DNA from: Candidatus Sodaliphilus limicaballi | GTDB taxonomy: Bacteria; Bacteroidota; Bacteroidia; Bacteroidales; Muribaculaceae | Length of the DNA: 50,082 bases | Assembly (NCBI GenBank): GCA_018065815.1 | Contig: JAGHSP010000256.1 | Coordinates: forward strand, 1 to 50,082 | Reading direction: 5' to 3' | In this document: in pieces, positions 33,853-40,723 of the stretch | How positions within the stretch are numbered: position 1 is the stretch's first letter | How the letters are laid out: every line of letters starts with the position of its first letter | Translations under genes and position numbers: made by a program | The notes under the pieces: generated by a model | What the model was told of the DNA's origin: nothing | The model's input: only the letters and a program-made list of their open reading frames with translations | The model's database searches: none

Positions 33853-35208
33853 GTGGACTACGCGGGGCTGCACCAGCGTTACGCCGAAATCCTGGGTACC
33901 GCCACCTTCGCCTCACCTCGCGAGGAAATTGAGAAGCGCATCCGTGACCGGGTGGGCAAGGCTTTCGAGGGGATGATGCACGCGCTCTACCGCCAGGAGG
34001 GGGCGATGCTGCGGGTCGAGGTGATGGCCGAGCCGGAGGTGACCGACTTCATCAGCACACACGCCGACGCGCTCAACTCGTCGATGCGGCAGGTGGCGAT
34101 GTCAGATGCCATGCGCCAACGGTTGGAGCGGTCTAATTTCATCTTCTCGGGCTTCAAGGCGTTTCACGAACTGAACGAGGCGTTTCCGTCGCTCATCGGT
34201 GAGAACGGCGAGCGCAAGCCGTTCGACACATTCCTCAACGAGGTGCATGCCATCGACGAGACTTACAACGTCAACTATCTGCGTGCCGAGTACAACTTCG
34301 TCAATGCCTCGGCCGACATGGCTGCCAAGTGGGAGCAGATTGAGGCGGACGGCGACCGATATAATCTCCAGTACCGCACACAGCATGATGACAAGGTGAG
34401 ACCGGAACACGCGGCCCTTGATGGGGTCACGCTGCCGCCCAGCGACCCGTTCTGGGAGTCTTACTACCCACCCAATGGATGGAACTGCCGCTGCACAGTC
34501 GCACAGGTCCGCAAGACCAAGTACCCGACAACCGATCCTGCAGAGGCTTATGCCCGTGGCGAGGAGGCACTGCAGCGTGACACGCGCGGCATCTTCCGAT
34601 TCAATCCTGGCAAGCAAGGCAAGGCGATTCCCGACTACAATCCCTACACCATCAAGCGCTGCCGAGACTGCGACATCGCCCAGGGCAAGACCAACCTGGC
34701 TCACATCCCCGACAACGACCTTTGTGCAGCCTGCCGTCTCATTCGTTCTCTTCGTGAAGAAATTCATGGCTATGATCCTCAAGTATGGGTTCACAATTAT
34801 ACCGGGAAAAATAATGACGGTTATGTGATGACAGAGCGGGATAGAATACCAGACGAATCAGCAGACAACAATGATATAGCCAAATACAACAAAGAGTTTG
34901 GCATGTGTAAGGTTGCGGCTGATAATGGTCATAAGGTTGAGTTTTTGAGCGAAAACAACCGAGCAGAGGGACAAACTTTCGATATTCGATTTGATGGAAT
35001 ACCTACAGAATTAAAAGCCACTATTGGCACAGGTAACATCGTCGGTTATTATAGTTATGCAAGGAAGCATCAAGGTGCAGAAGCTGTTTTCTTCCGTTTT
35101 CCGCATGGCTCAACGGAATTATTCAAGCGATTATCAGAAGCCAAAAGAAAATATGGTGGCAGAATATTCTATTACTATGAAAATGAGAATATAGTGATGG
35201 AATTCTAA
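33853..35208 (+). CDS. MuF (gp30-like) head morphogenesis protein with C-terminal toxin-like domain
   Basis: Residues 1 to about 290 are the MuF minor head domain, with LNEVHAIDETYNVNYLRAEY and the family signature WESYYPPNGWNCRCTVAQVR. Four cysteines in the next 60 residues (RCRDCDIAQ, LCAACRL) suggest a zinc-binding linker. The last about 130 residues are unrelated and AT-rich. They carry DIRFDGIPTELKATIGTGN and YSYARKHQGAEAVFFRF, resembling the BECR/CdiA-type tRNase toxins. MuF proteins of many phages carry such swappable domains, delivered with the DNA. A GTG or TTG earlier start is possible; 33853 is the chosen start (GTG, MDYAGLHQRY) from spacing. Confidence 0.8.
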   Translation: MDYAGLHQRYAEILGTATFASPREEIEKRIRDRVGKAFEGMMHALYRQEGAMLRVEVMAEPEVTDFISTHADALNSSMRQVAMSDAMRQRLERSNFIFSGFKAFHELNEAFPSLIGENGERKPFDTFLNEVHAIDETYNVNYLRAEYNFVNASADMAAKWEQIEADGDRYNLQYRTQHDDKVRPEHAALDGVTLPPSDPFWESYYPPNGWNCRCTVAQVRKTKYPTTDPAEAYARGEEALQRDTRGIFRFNPGKQGKAIPDYNPYTIKRCRDCDIAQGKTNLAHIPDNDLCAACRLIRSLREEIHGYDPQVWVHNYTGKNNDGYVMTERDRIPDESADNNDIAKYNKEFGMCKVAADNGHKVEFLSENNRAEGQTFDIRFDGIPTELKATIGTGNIVGYYSYARKHQGAEAVFFRFPHGSTELFKRLSEAKRKYGGRIFYYYENENIVMEF

Positions 35209-35215
35209 AAAGAAA

Positions 35216-35231
35216 GGCCGATAAATCGGCC
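35216..35231 (+). terminator. Hairpin right after the MuF stop codon
   Basis: GGCCGAT (35216-35222) pairs with ATCGGCC (35225-35231), 8 bp past the stop. No T-run follows, so it may be a weak terminator or a trace of recombination at the toxin-tip boundary. Confidence 0.4.
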
Positions 35232-35322
35232 TCAGGCGGTACAACAGCCTTGCGGCCTTGTCCCTATCTTCATCGCTGAAGACATTACAAAGGTAATACT
35301 TATTTTTCAATTAGCAACTATC

Positions 35323-35496
35323 ATGGACAAAAAAAATAAAAAACGCTACTGCATTGACGAGAAAATCAACCGGCAGGTACGCCGCGCCAGGATGAGGACT
35401 AAGACAGGCATCATCCTTTTCCTATCTGCCACCTTGGTTGCCGCAGTCTGTTTTCTCGTGTTTATCATCAGCTCAATTTTCTGTATCACTAAATAA
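35323..35496 (+). CDS. Small single-pass membrane protein, 57 aa
   Basis: The frame from ATG 35323 to TAA 35494-35496 gives MDKKNKKRYCIDEKINRQVR, a basic N-terminus, then a hydrophobic helix (IILFLSATLVAAVCFLVFII) and SSIFCITK. It follows the MuF toxin-like gene. It is a candidate immunity or accessory protein because small genes after toxin tips often are, but a membrane protein is an unusual immunity for a nuclease. It may equally be a phage moron. Unknown function. Confidence 0.45.
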   Translation: MDKKNKKRYCIDEKINRQVRRARMRTKTGIILFLSATLVAAVCFLVFIISSIFCITK

Positions 35497-35505
35497 TCAA
35501 TAATC

Positions 35506-35712
35506 ATGGACAAGTTAACCGTCAACATCGAATTTACCCGCGACCAGGTGGCAACAGTGGCAACTCTCGCAGGTGTAGAACTGGACCAGGAAGTATGGGA
35601 CAAGGTCACAGAGAAACCTGTAAACCTCAGCATGGGTGATATTGATGACAAAGAAGCCCGACTCGGTCTGTTAATCGCAATTGTAGGCATTGCCATGGAC
35701 AAAGCCCTCTGA
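35506..35712 (+). CDS. Small acidic protein, 68 aa, candidate immunity or accessory
   Basis: The protein starts MDKLTVNIEFTRDQVATVATLAGVEL and has no recognised domain. Its acidic mix (DQEVWDKVTEKPVNLSMGDIDD) suits a small soluble binding partner. It lies 9 bp after the 57-residue gene and 25 bp before the methylase-like gene. As an acidic soluble protein it is a better immunity candidate for a nuclease domain than its membrane neighbour, but this is speculation. Confidence 0.5.
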   Translation: MDKLTVNIEFTRDQVATVATLAGVELDQEVWDKVTEKPVNLSMGDIDDKEARLGLLIAIVGIAMDKAL

Positions 35713-35737
35713 CATCACTCAATAAAAAGCAACAACT

Positions 35738-36490
35738 ATGGCATCATTATTTCAAGATTACGACGAATTTGTTGAGAAGTTCAAACCGAAAAAGACCACC
35801 GACGATTGCTATACACCCAAAGCGGTCTATGATGTCGTACTCGAGTACGTCAATGGCATCACATCGCTTGATGGGCGACACATCGTCCGCCCATTTTGGC
35901 CAGGTGCCGACTTCACTGAGTGCGATTATCCAGACGGTTGCATTGTCATTGACAACCCTCCGTTCTCAATATACAGCAAGATTGTGCGCTGGTTCCTTGC
36001 ACATGATATAGACTTCTTTATATTCGCACCGGGACTTACCCAGCGCGTCGCAGGTGCGGACGTGTGCTATGTTGCCACGATGGCAGACGTCACCTATGAC
36101 AATGGTGCACTGGTGCGCACCTCATTCACGACTAACATCATTAAAGACTATCGCCTGATGACTGCGCCCAAGTTGGCCGAGGACATCCGCAAGGCATCAA
36201 AAAAACCGACACGAGGCCAGCCTATCATATATGAATATCCCGATAACCTTATCACTCTTGCGCTGCTGGGCAAACTCAATCAGCGAGGCATCGACTTCTC
36301 AGTGCGTAAAGACGAGTGCGCAGAGGTGACCAATATCGATGCGCTCCGCCGTGTCAAGAAATCATTATTTGGTGGCGGTTTCTTGCTCAGCGAACGCGCT
36401 GCCGCGGAACGCGCTGCCGCGGAACGCGCTGCCGCGCGTGAGCGTCTTAAACTGACGCTCACGCGCGACGAGCTCGCCATGATCCCATAG
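35738..36490 (+). CDS. Phage N6-adenine methyltransferase-like protein
   Basis: The 250-residue protein begins near CYTPKAVYDVVLEYV and has the motif IV-like sequence VIDNPPFSIYSK (about residues 70-80). This matches a family of small phage DNA adenine methylase-like proteins. The glycine-rich SAM-binding motif I is not evident, so activity is doubtful. The C-terminus carries three identical five-residue units ERAAA from a 15-bp repeat. It ends the rightward head module and converges with the thymidylate synthase gene. A role in protecting phage DNA is inferred. Confidence 0.65.
   Translation: MASLFQDYDEFVEKFKPKKTTDDCYTPKAVYDVVLEYVNGITSLDGRHIVRPFWPGADFTECDYPDGCIVIDNPPFSIYSKIVRWFLAHDIDFFIFAPGLTQRVAGADVCYVATMADVTYDNGALVRTSFTTNIIKDYRLMTAPKLAEDIRKASKKPTRGQPIIYEYPDNLITLALLGKLNQRGIDFSVRKDECAEVTNIDALRRVKKSLFGGGFLLSERAAAERAAAERAAARERLKLTLTRDELAMIP
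36392..36436 (+). repeat. Three 15-bp tandem units (ERAAA) in the methylase-like gene
   Basis: GAACGCGCTGCCGCG occurs three times without interruption and keeps the reading frame, coding ERAAAERAAAERAAA. Copy number may vary between strains by slippage. Confidence 0.8.
36434..36466. terminator. Perfect 13-bp hairpin at the convergent gene ends
   Basis: GCGCGTGAGCGTC (36434-36446), loop TTAAACT, then the exact complement (36454-36466), within the last codons of the methylase-like gene. The thymidylate synthase gene ends at 36493 on the other strand. It may stop both transcripts, though no T-run is seen. Confidence 0.5.
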
Positions 36491-36492
36491 TC

Positions 36493-37131
36493 TCACACAT
36501 TCAAGTCGAACCGCACGTCCTCGTTGCCGGCAAGCAGCTCGCGCGTCCGATCGATGTTGTTCTCATAGATGTGAACATTGCCCAGAAACAGCGTGATCGA
36601 CTTCAACGGCAGCTCTATCTGACGCGCCATCAGGTACAGGTGGTATATGTCAGCCGGAAGCCCCAGGTTGGCGTCGCTGCTGCGCTGGTAGGCGCTCAGC
36701 ACCAATTCACCGTCATCAATCTGGAACTGCACCAGGCTCAGGCATGGTGCCTGGTTGCTCTCGGCATTGGTCTCGCCCAGGAACAGGACGTAGTTCTTGC
36801 TGTTGCGCTTCTCGCGGTTGATTCTGGCGAGCAGAGGCGGCAACTTCTCCAGATAGGTCGGGTAACTGTTGACCAGGATTGATCCGCAGTAGTCCCACCA
36901 GTTGATGCCAACATCTCGGTATTTTTCCACCTGACGCTCGCCCTGCATGAACAGGCGCAACTCGCTCTTCAACTTCTTGCGGGCGATGCCATGGCTCTCA
37001 AATATATCGAGCAGGTCGGCGGGTGTTAGGTGCAGCGGCTCATTCAACAGGTAGCGGATGTTGCCCTTTTTGTTGGTCTGGGTCTTGCCCTGGTCCAATA
37101 CTTTGCTAAGGATTTGGTGATACTTATTCAT
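36493..37131 (-). CDS. Thymidylate synthase homologue with dCMP-type active site
   Basis: The 212-residue protein follows the ThyA pattern: an N-terminal YHQILSKVLDQG, the phage-type INWWDYCGSILVNSY, the nucleophile Cys in NQAPCLSLVQFQIDDG, then QRSSDANLGLPADI and FLGNVHIYENN. In thymidylate synthase the loop after QRS reads GLPFNI, where Asn recognises dUMP. Here the equivalent position is Asp (PADI), as in T4 dCMP hydroxymethylase. The C-terminal about 40 residues are missing compared with ThyA. It likely acts on dCMP, which would allow modified cytosines. This is inference from one residue. Confidence 0.75.
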   Translation of the reverse strand: MNKYHQILSKVLDQGKTQTNKKGNIRYLLNEPLHLTPADLLDIFESHGIARKKLKSELRLFMQGERQVEKYRDVGINWWDYCGSILVNSYPTYLEKLPPLLARINREKRNSKNYVLFLGETNAESNQAPCLSLVQFQIDDGELVLSAYQRSSDANLGLPADIYHLYLMARQIELPLKSITLFLGNVHIYENNIDRTRELLAGNEDVRFDLNV

Positions 37132-37142
37132 GGCTCTAATGT

Positions 37143-37172
37143 GGTTTTAATGCCGTTCAAGCGGCGTTATAA
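37143..37172 (-). repeat. Copy 3 of the phage intergenic motif, upstream of the TS homologue
   Basis: GTTTTAATGCCGTT followed by GCGGCGTTATAA on the plus strand, ending 11 bp before the ATG at 37131. It fills the whole 25-bp gap between the two genes plus the last codons of the D12 methylase. Confidence 0.5.
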
Positions 37173-37993
37173 ATCATCATGTCAGTATAACTCGAGTTGT
37201 AGTTCATCTGGGCATGGAACTTCACCACATGACAGCCGGCAAAGGGATTGCCCTGGTCACGGTTCTTGCCCAGCCAGGAGCATAACTCAACGATGCTCGA
37301 CTTGTTGCTGGTGAAGTAGATGAAGCGGTGGTCACGCAGCACGTTCAGCACATCAAGGTAGTCACTCAGTCTCCAATACATCTTGTAGGTTCCGGCTTCG
37401 GTACTCAGGTAGGGAGGGTCAACCAGGAACACCACACCGGGCTCGTCCTTGTATCGCTCAAACACCTCATGATAGTCGGCACTGGTGATGGTCAGCCCGT
37501 CCAGATAATCACCTGCAGGGGCAAAGTCGGTGGTGCGAATTTTGTTATAAAACACCTCTTTTTTCAGTTCCTCGAGGCTCAGTTTGTATTTCATTGAGAA
37601 CAGGATAGAGGGCGACAGGCTGATGTAGTCCACACTGCCATATCTCGCCTCATGAGCGGCGATGGCATCTATCACGCGCAATCGCGCCTCGTCCTTGATG
37701 GGCGACCTCCTCTCAATGCCGGCTGTAATGTCACGCAGCCGGGCAAGCAACTCATTGGTCTCGGGAATACGCTCCAGACGCTCGCGGTAGTTATCGTAGT
37801 CGTTATATACGACCTTGCTGTTGGGTTTCTGGTGCTTGACGATGTGCGACAGCAAGCCGCTGCCGCCGAACAGGTCAACAAAGGTGGTGCCGTCAGGGTA
37901 CTGCTCGAGCACCTGCATAAACGGCTTGGCGAAGTTCCGCTTCTGGCCCACGAAAGGAAGCGGAGCCGAAAGGTATAGTTTTTTCGTTTCCAT
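37157..37993 (-). CDS. D12-class DNA adenine methylase
   Basis: From the ATG at 37993 (METKKLYLSAPLPFVGQKRNF) the protein has the class signature PFVGQKRN, motif I FVDLFGGSGLLSH and motif IV FLVDPPYLS, all in the alpha order of Dam-type methylases. It should methylate adenine at N6 in phage DNA, protecting it from host restriction. An earlier ATG (38047) adds 18 residues without homology. It lies next to the TS homologue and, across the DGR, to the other modification-type gene. Confidence 0.88.
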   Translation of the reverse strand: METKKLYLSAPLPFVGQKRNFAKPFMQVLEQYPDGTTFVDLFGGSGLLSHIVKHQKPNSKVVYNDYDNYRERLERIPETNELLARLRDITAGIERRSPIKDEARLRVIDAIAAHEARYGSVDYISLSPSILFSMKYKLSLEELKKEVFYNKIRTTDFAPAGDYLDGLTITSADYHEVFERYKDEPGVVFLVDPPYLSTEAGTYKMYWRLSDYLDVLNVLRDHRFIYFTSNKSSIVELCSWLGKNRDQGNPFAGCHVVKFHAQMNYNSSYTDMMIYNAA

Positions 37994-38043
37994 GCAGCAA
38001 AGGTCGGTTTTTCTTGCCAACCGTGCCACACAGAAAAAAGCAA

Positions 38044-38286
38044 TCACACTGCACCCAGCGTGCAGTGCTGGCCGAAGCGCTTCACCAGGCTATAGACCTT
38101 GCGCTCACTCACATGATACCGCTCACTCAGCACGGTGACGATATAGGTCACTTTCTCCCCCCCCTCGCGCATCGACTGATAGTCGCGGTAGAGGTCGATG
38201 TATCGGCAATCATCAGGCTTGGCTCCAAACTCATGCAGCCGGTTGAGCATCTCTTTGTTGATTGATAGTGCTTCAAATAGTGTCAT
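38044..38286 (-). CDS. Small helix-turn-helix protein, 80 aa (Mor-like)
   Basis: The product ends with a helix-turn-helix, YIVTVLSERYHVSERKVYSLVKRF, which resembles the C-terminal DNA-binding domain of Mor/C-type activators of Mu. The 75-residue protein at 42218 has a similar ISERTFYNLLKA end, so the two may be related. Function is likely regulation of middle or late genes. Its -7 element lies only two bases before the ATG, so the message would be leaderless. Family is tentative. Confidence 0.55.
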   Translation of the reverse strand: MTLFEALSINKEMLNRLHEFGAKPDDCRYIDLYRDYQSMREGGEKVTYIVTVLSERYHVSERKVYSLVKRFGQHCTLGAV

Positions 38287-38288
38287 GT

Positions 38289-38309
38289 CAAAAATATTTT
38301 GTACCTTTG
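38289..38309. promoter_or_regulatory. Overlapping divergent -7 elements
   Basis: Minus strand TATTTTTG (38289-38296) faces the small HTH gene, 2 bp before its ATG. Plus strand TACCTTTG (38302-38309) faces the hairpin RNA candidate. Neither has an obvious -33 TTTG at 19 bp. Confidence 0.45.
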
Positions 38310-38313
38310 CGGT

Positions 38314-38413
38314 GCGTTACTTATTTATAAACAGAACAACCCACGTAAGGTGGCAGAAGGTATATGCCTCCAGCCTCACCTTGCGTGGGTATCTGTTATT
38401 AAGTAAGTAACGC
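38314..38413 (+). ncRNA. Long-hairpin RNA candidate
   Basis: GCGTTACTTA (38314-38323) pairs with TAAGTAACGC (38404-38413), AACAGA (38330-38335) with TCTGTT (38392-38397), and CCCACGTAAGGTG (38340-38352) with CACCTTGCGTGGG (38377-38389, one G-U). The three helices stack into one extended stem of about 100 nt, starting where transcription from TACCTTTG should start. The region 38287-38457 holds no protein gene. A GC-rich hairpin (38430-38450) follows. It matches no RNA family that I recognise. Confidence 0.5.
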
Positions 38414-38429
38414 GACTTTTGACAGGGCT

Positions 38430-38450
38430 GGGGGCTTTTTATTTGCCCCC
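38430..38450. terminator. GC-rich hairpin after the tail accessory gene
   Basis: GGGGGC (38430-38435) pairs with GCCCCC (38445-38450). The loop contains the T-run, so termination efficiency is uncertain. It sits at the end of the tail accessory gene on the minus strand and of the RNA candidate on the plus strand. Confidence 0.4.
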
Positions 38451-38457
38451 TCCTTTG

Positions 38458-39237
38458 CTATTCTATAACCTGCACATATAGCCCAACCAGGGCACTCAGG
38501 TCATGGTACACGGGATTGCCGGTGTCTCTGATGCACAGGTAGGTCACCCCGCCCTGTGAGTAATACTTGCCCTGCTCAAGGGCCATGTTGCCACTGTAAG
38601 GAATGGGATTGTCAAGCGTGCCAAGCTCGGGCTCGCCTTCGCCCTGGGCAACGACCTCGGTAAATAATGCGGCTGCTGCCGTCGGTGTCCAGTCGGCTTG
38701 CACGGTGTGAGCCTGCAGCACTTTCCATAACCTACCGTCATAATAGAGGCGCTCGTCCACAGCAACCGTCTGACCCATCTTGCTCGCCCATGTAGGGAAC
38801 AATGCGGGAACCTCGATGGCTTGCTCATCGGGCAGGGCTGCAGTCTGACCTTTCAGCAGCTTCACAGCCTGCTGTAGCATCAACATACCGTCGGGCGTGA
38901 GCTCGCCATTGTCATGGGAGCCTTCTTCATCAGGCAAGCCGACAGGCTCAATGCCTTGCTCGGCTGCCCAAGTCATAGCCTCACGGGCGTACTGCTTGGC
39001 GGTCTTGCGCCATTCTTGTAATGCCTGGTACTCCGACAGGTGCTCAGGGTCAAAGAAGTTGTTAAGGCAGTTGTTGATCACCGCCTGCATCCGGTCCGGC
39101 GGGTAGCACTCGGTCACCAGTGCATCGACTATCGCGCTGTAACTCCACACTGCCGGAGGCAGGGTCACGCTGATCCACTCCCAGCCATCGGCGGTCGCGA
39201 TTGCGCCCACGTTTACGGTTCTTATGTTTTGCCCCAT
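38458..39237 (-). CDS. Phage tail accessory protein with carbohydrate-binding-type modules
   Basis: From the ATG at 39237 (MGQNIRTVNVGAIATADGWEW) the protein has an N-terminal part, a helical middle (QEWRKTAKQYAREAMTWAAEQG), and C-terminal repeats typical of CBM5/12-like phage modules: ERLYYDGRLWKVLQAHTVQADWTP and KYYSQGGVTYLCIRDTGN. It lies directly after the reverse transcriptase and overlaps its frame end. It may be a tail fibre assembly factor. An earlier ATG at 39288 exists but would lengthen the overlap with RT. Confidence 0.6.
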   Translation of the reverse strand: MGQNIRTVNVGAIATADGWEWISVTLPPAVWSYSAIVDALVTECYPPDRMQAVINNCLNNFFDPEHLSEYQALQEWRKTAKQYAREAMTWAAEQGIEPVGLPDEEGSHDNGELTPDGMLMLQQAVKLLKGQTAALPDEQAIEVPALFPTWASKMGQTVAVDERLYYDGRLWKVLQAHTVQADWTPTAAAALFTEVVAQGEGEPELGTLDNPIPYSGNMALEQGKYYSQGGVTYLCIRDTGNPVYHDLSALVGLYVQVIE

Positions 39238-40696
39238 CTCTCTCCGGGTTTCCACCAACGGGGGGCAGGTCTCTCCTTGACTTCTCATATTCTTCTAAGT
39301 CTTTTTTGATTAAATATCGTTCATAACTGTATCTCTTGCGAATCTTCACCAACGTAAAACGGCGTTTGACGTAGCAACATTGCCAGAAGTTGGGCACGTT
39401 GCGGAACATCTTCCGACGTTGGCGGTAACTATAGGCGTGCACGCAGAAACCCATGTAGGAGTTTAGGCTGCACACATGGTGCTTCAGCGCGGCAAGCGAC
39501 TCAGTGGTGGGACCCTCCTCCAGGATGTGCTTGCACAAGCGCTCGGCGCGTGCGACCTCATTGGTCATGTTGCCGATGGTGCGATTGCTGGTGTATAACC
39601 GACCGGGCTTGATCACGCTGCCAACAAACTTCACACCCTTACGCACTTCCTGCAGGTAGAACTTGTCTTTGTGCAGGGTCAGCCTCAGGTGCTTCTTGAG
39701 CCACATGGTGGCCTTCTTGCGAAGGTCAAGGATGAACTGCTTGTCGTGGCAGATGACTACGGCGTCATCGACGAAACGCACATAGCCGGCATCCTTCCAT
39801 GCACACTCCTCGAGCATGAAGCCATCAAAATACGAGAGATAGAAATTGGCGAGCAACTGGCTGGTGATGTTGCCGATGGGCATGCCCACATTGGGAGGCA
39901 TGTTGAACAGGCTCTTGCTGGCCGGCAGGGCTTCCCATAGCCGCTCGCTCGAGCGACGCTCACACAGCAGTTGGGGCTGGTGCCTGACTGTGACCTCGGT
40001 GAGCCACAGCAGGGTCTCGAGATCATCACCTTTGTAGTTCTCGCGCAGCCATGGCAGCAGAAGACGCAGCAGCACCTCTTTGTCGATGCTCATGAAGAAA
40101 CTGCTGATGTCTATCTTGCCAACCCACGCCTCACGCGTGTAACGCTCGCTCACGCGCTCGATGTGGGATTTGGCGGTCTGCACCGCACGCAGTGTGCCAT
40201 AGCCTTTTCGACAGTTGAACGATACATCGCCTTGGCTGCGGAACCGCCACTCGAGCAGCGGTTCCAGCCGCAGCGTTATCCAATGTTGCACAATGCGGTC
40301 ACGGAACGAGGCGGCGAAAATCTCGCGAAGTTTGGGCCTCGTCACCACGAAACAGAACGACTCGCTGGGCTTGTAGGTGCGCTCATGCACCTCCAGCACC
40401 AACCGCCACAGGTCGCGCTCGAACTCTATGCGGTACTCGTTGCACTGCTTCGCTGTCAGCTTGTGCCTGATACAGTCAAAATAGGCATCTATCCACCCCG
40501 ATTTCTCTTCATTACCAAGTGCGACCACCGCTCGCACACCGTTGGAATTGTTCTTATTGTTGTTGTTGTTGACGGCGCCGCTCCCTGCATTAATGTTGTA
40601 CGCGTTGGAAGCACTGAGCGATGATGCGTGCGTTACTCGTTTCCTAACTACGCCTTGCGCAGTAGCACGCCCGTTTAATAATGAAAGAGGATTCAT
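39062..40696 (-). CDS. DGR reverse transcriptase
   Basis: The 544-codon frame has the retroelement RT motifs: motif A KIDISSFF (Asp196), the DGR-class signature GMPIGNITSQ (271-280), and the catalytic box YVRFVDDAVV (Asp310/Asp311). Together with the Avd protein it copies TR RNA with errors at adenines and delivers the cDNA to VR. The frame runs through TR (residues about 27-59), so translation either includes an Asn-rich leader or starts at an in-frame GTG after it. The C-terminal end overlaps the next gene by 176 bp in another frame and is low-complexity, so the last about 60 residues may not be conserved. Confidence 0.93.
   Translation of the reverse strand: MNPLSLLNGRATAQGVVRKRVTHASSLSASNAYNINAGSGAVNNNNNKNNSNGVRAVVALGNEEKSGWIDAYFDCIRHKLTAKQCNEYRIEFERDLWRLVLEVHERTYKPSESFCFVVTRPKLREIFAASFRDRIVQHWITLRLEPLLEWRFRSQGDVSFNCRKGYGTLRAVQTAKSHIERVSERYTREAWVGKIDISSFFMSIDKEVLLRLLLPWLRENYKGDDLETLLWLTEVTVRHQPQLLCERRSSERLWEALPASKSLFNMPPNVGMPIGNITSQLLANFYLSYFDGFMLEECAWKDAGYVRFVDDAVVICHDKQFILDLRKKATMWLKKHLRLTLHKDKFYLQEVRKGVKFVGSVIKPGRLYTSNRTIGNMTNEVARAERLCKHILEEGPTTESLAALKHHVCSLNSYMGFCVHAYSYRQRRKMFRNVPNFWQCCYVKRRFTLVKIRKRYSYERYLIKKDLEEYEKSRRDLPPVGGNPERDGAKHKNRKRGRNRDRRWLGVDQRDPASGSVELQRDSRCTGDRVLPAGPDAGGDQQLP
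40521..40617 (-). repeat. DGR template repeat (TR)
   Basis: The 97-bp TR lies between the avd stop (40724) and the RT core, within the RT reading frame. By my count, 30 of its coding-strand bases are adenine, mostly in AAC codons; six of these differ in VR. It should be transcribed as part of the avd-TR-RT RNA and act as the cDNA template. The 3' end (coding strand) shares a perfect 22-bp match with the VR end. Confidence 0.95.
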
Positions 40697-40723
40697 AACA
40701 ACCGTAATCGCTATGAATGTCTG

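Noticed and set aside
36392..36436. Possible CRISPR or regulatory repeat
   Set aside because: The 15-bp units are directly adjacent, in frame and coding; it is a protein repeat.
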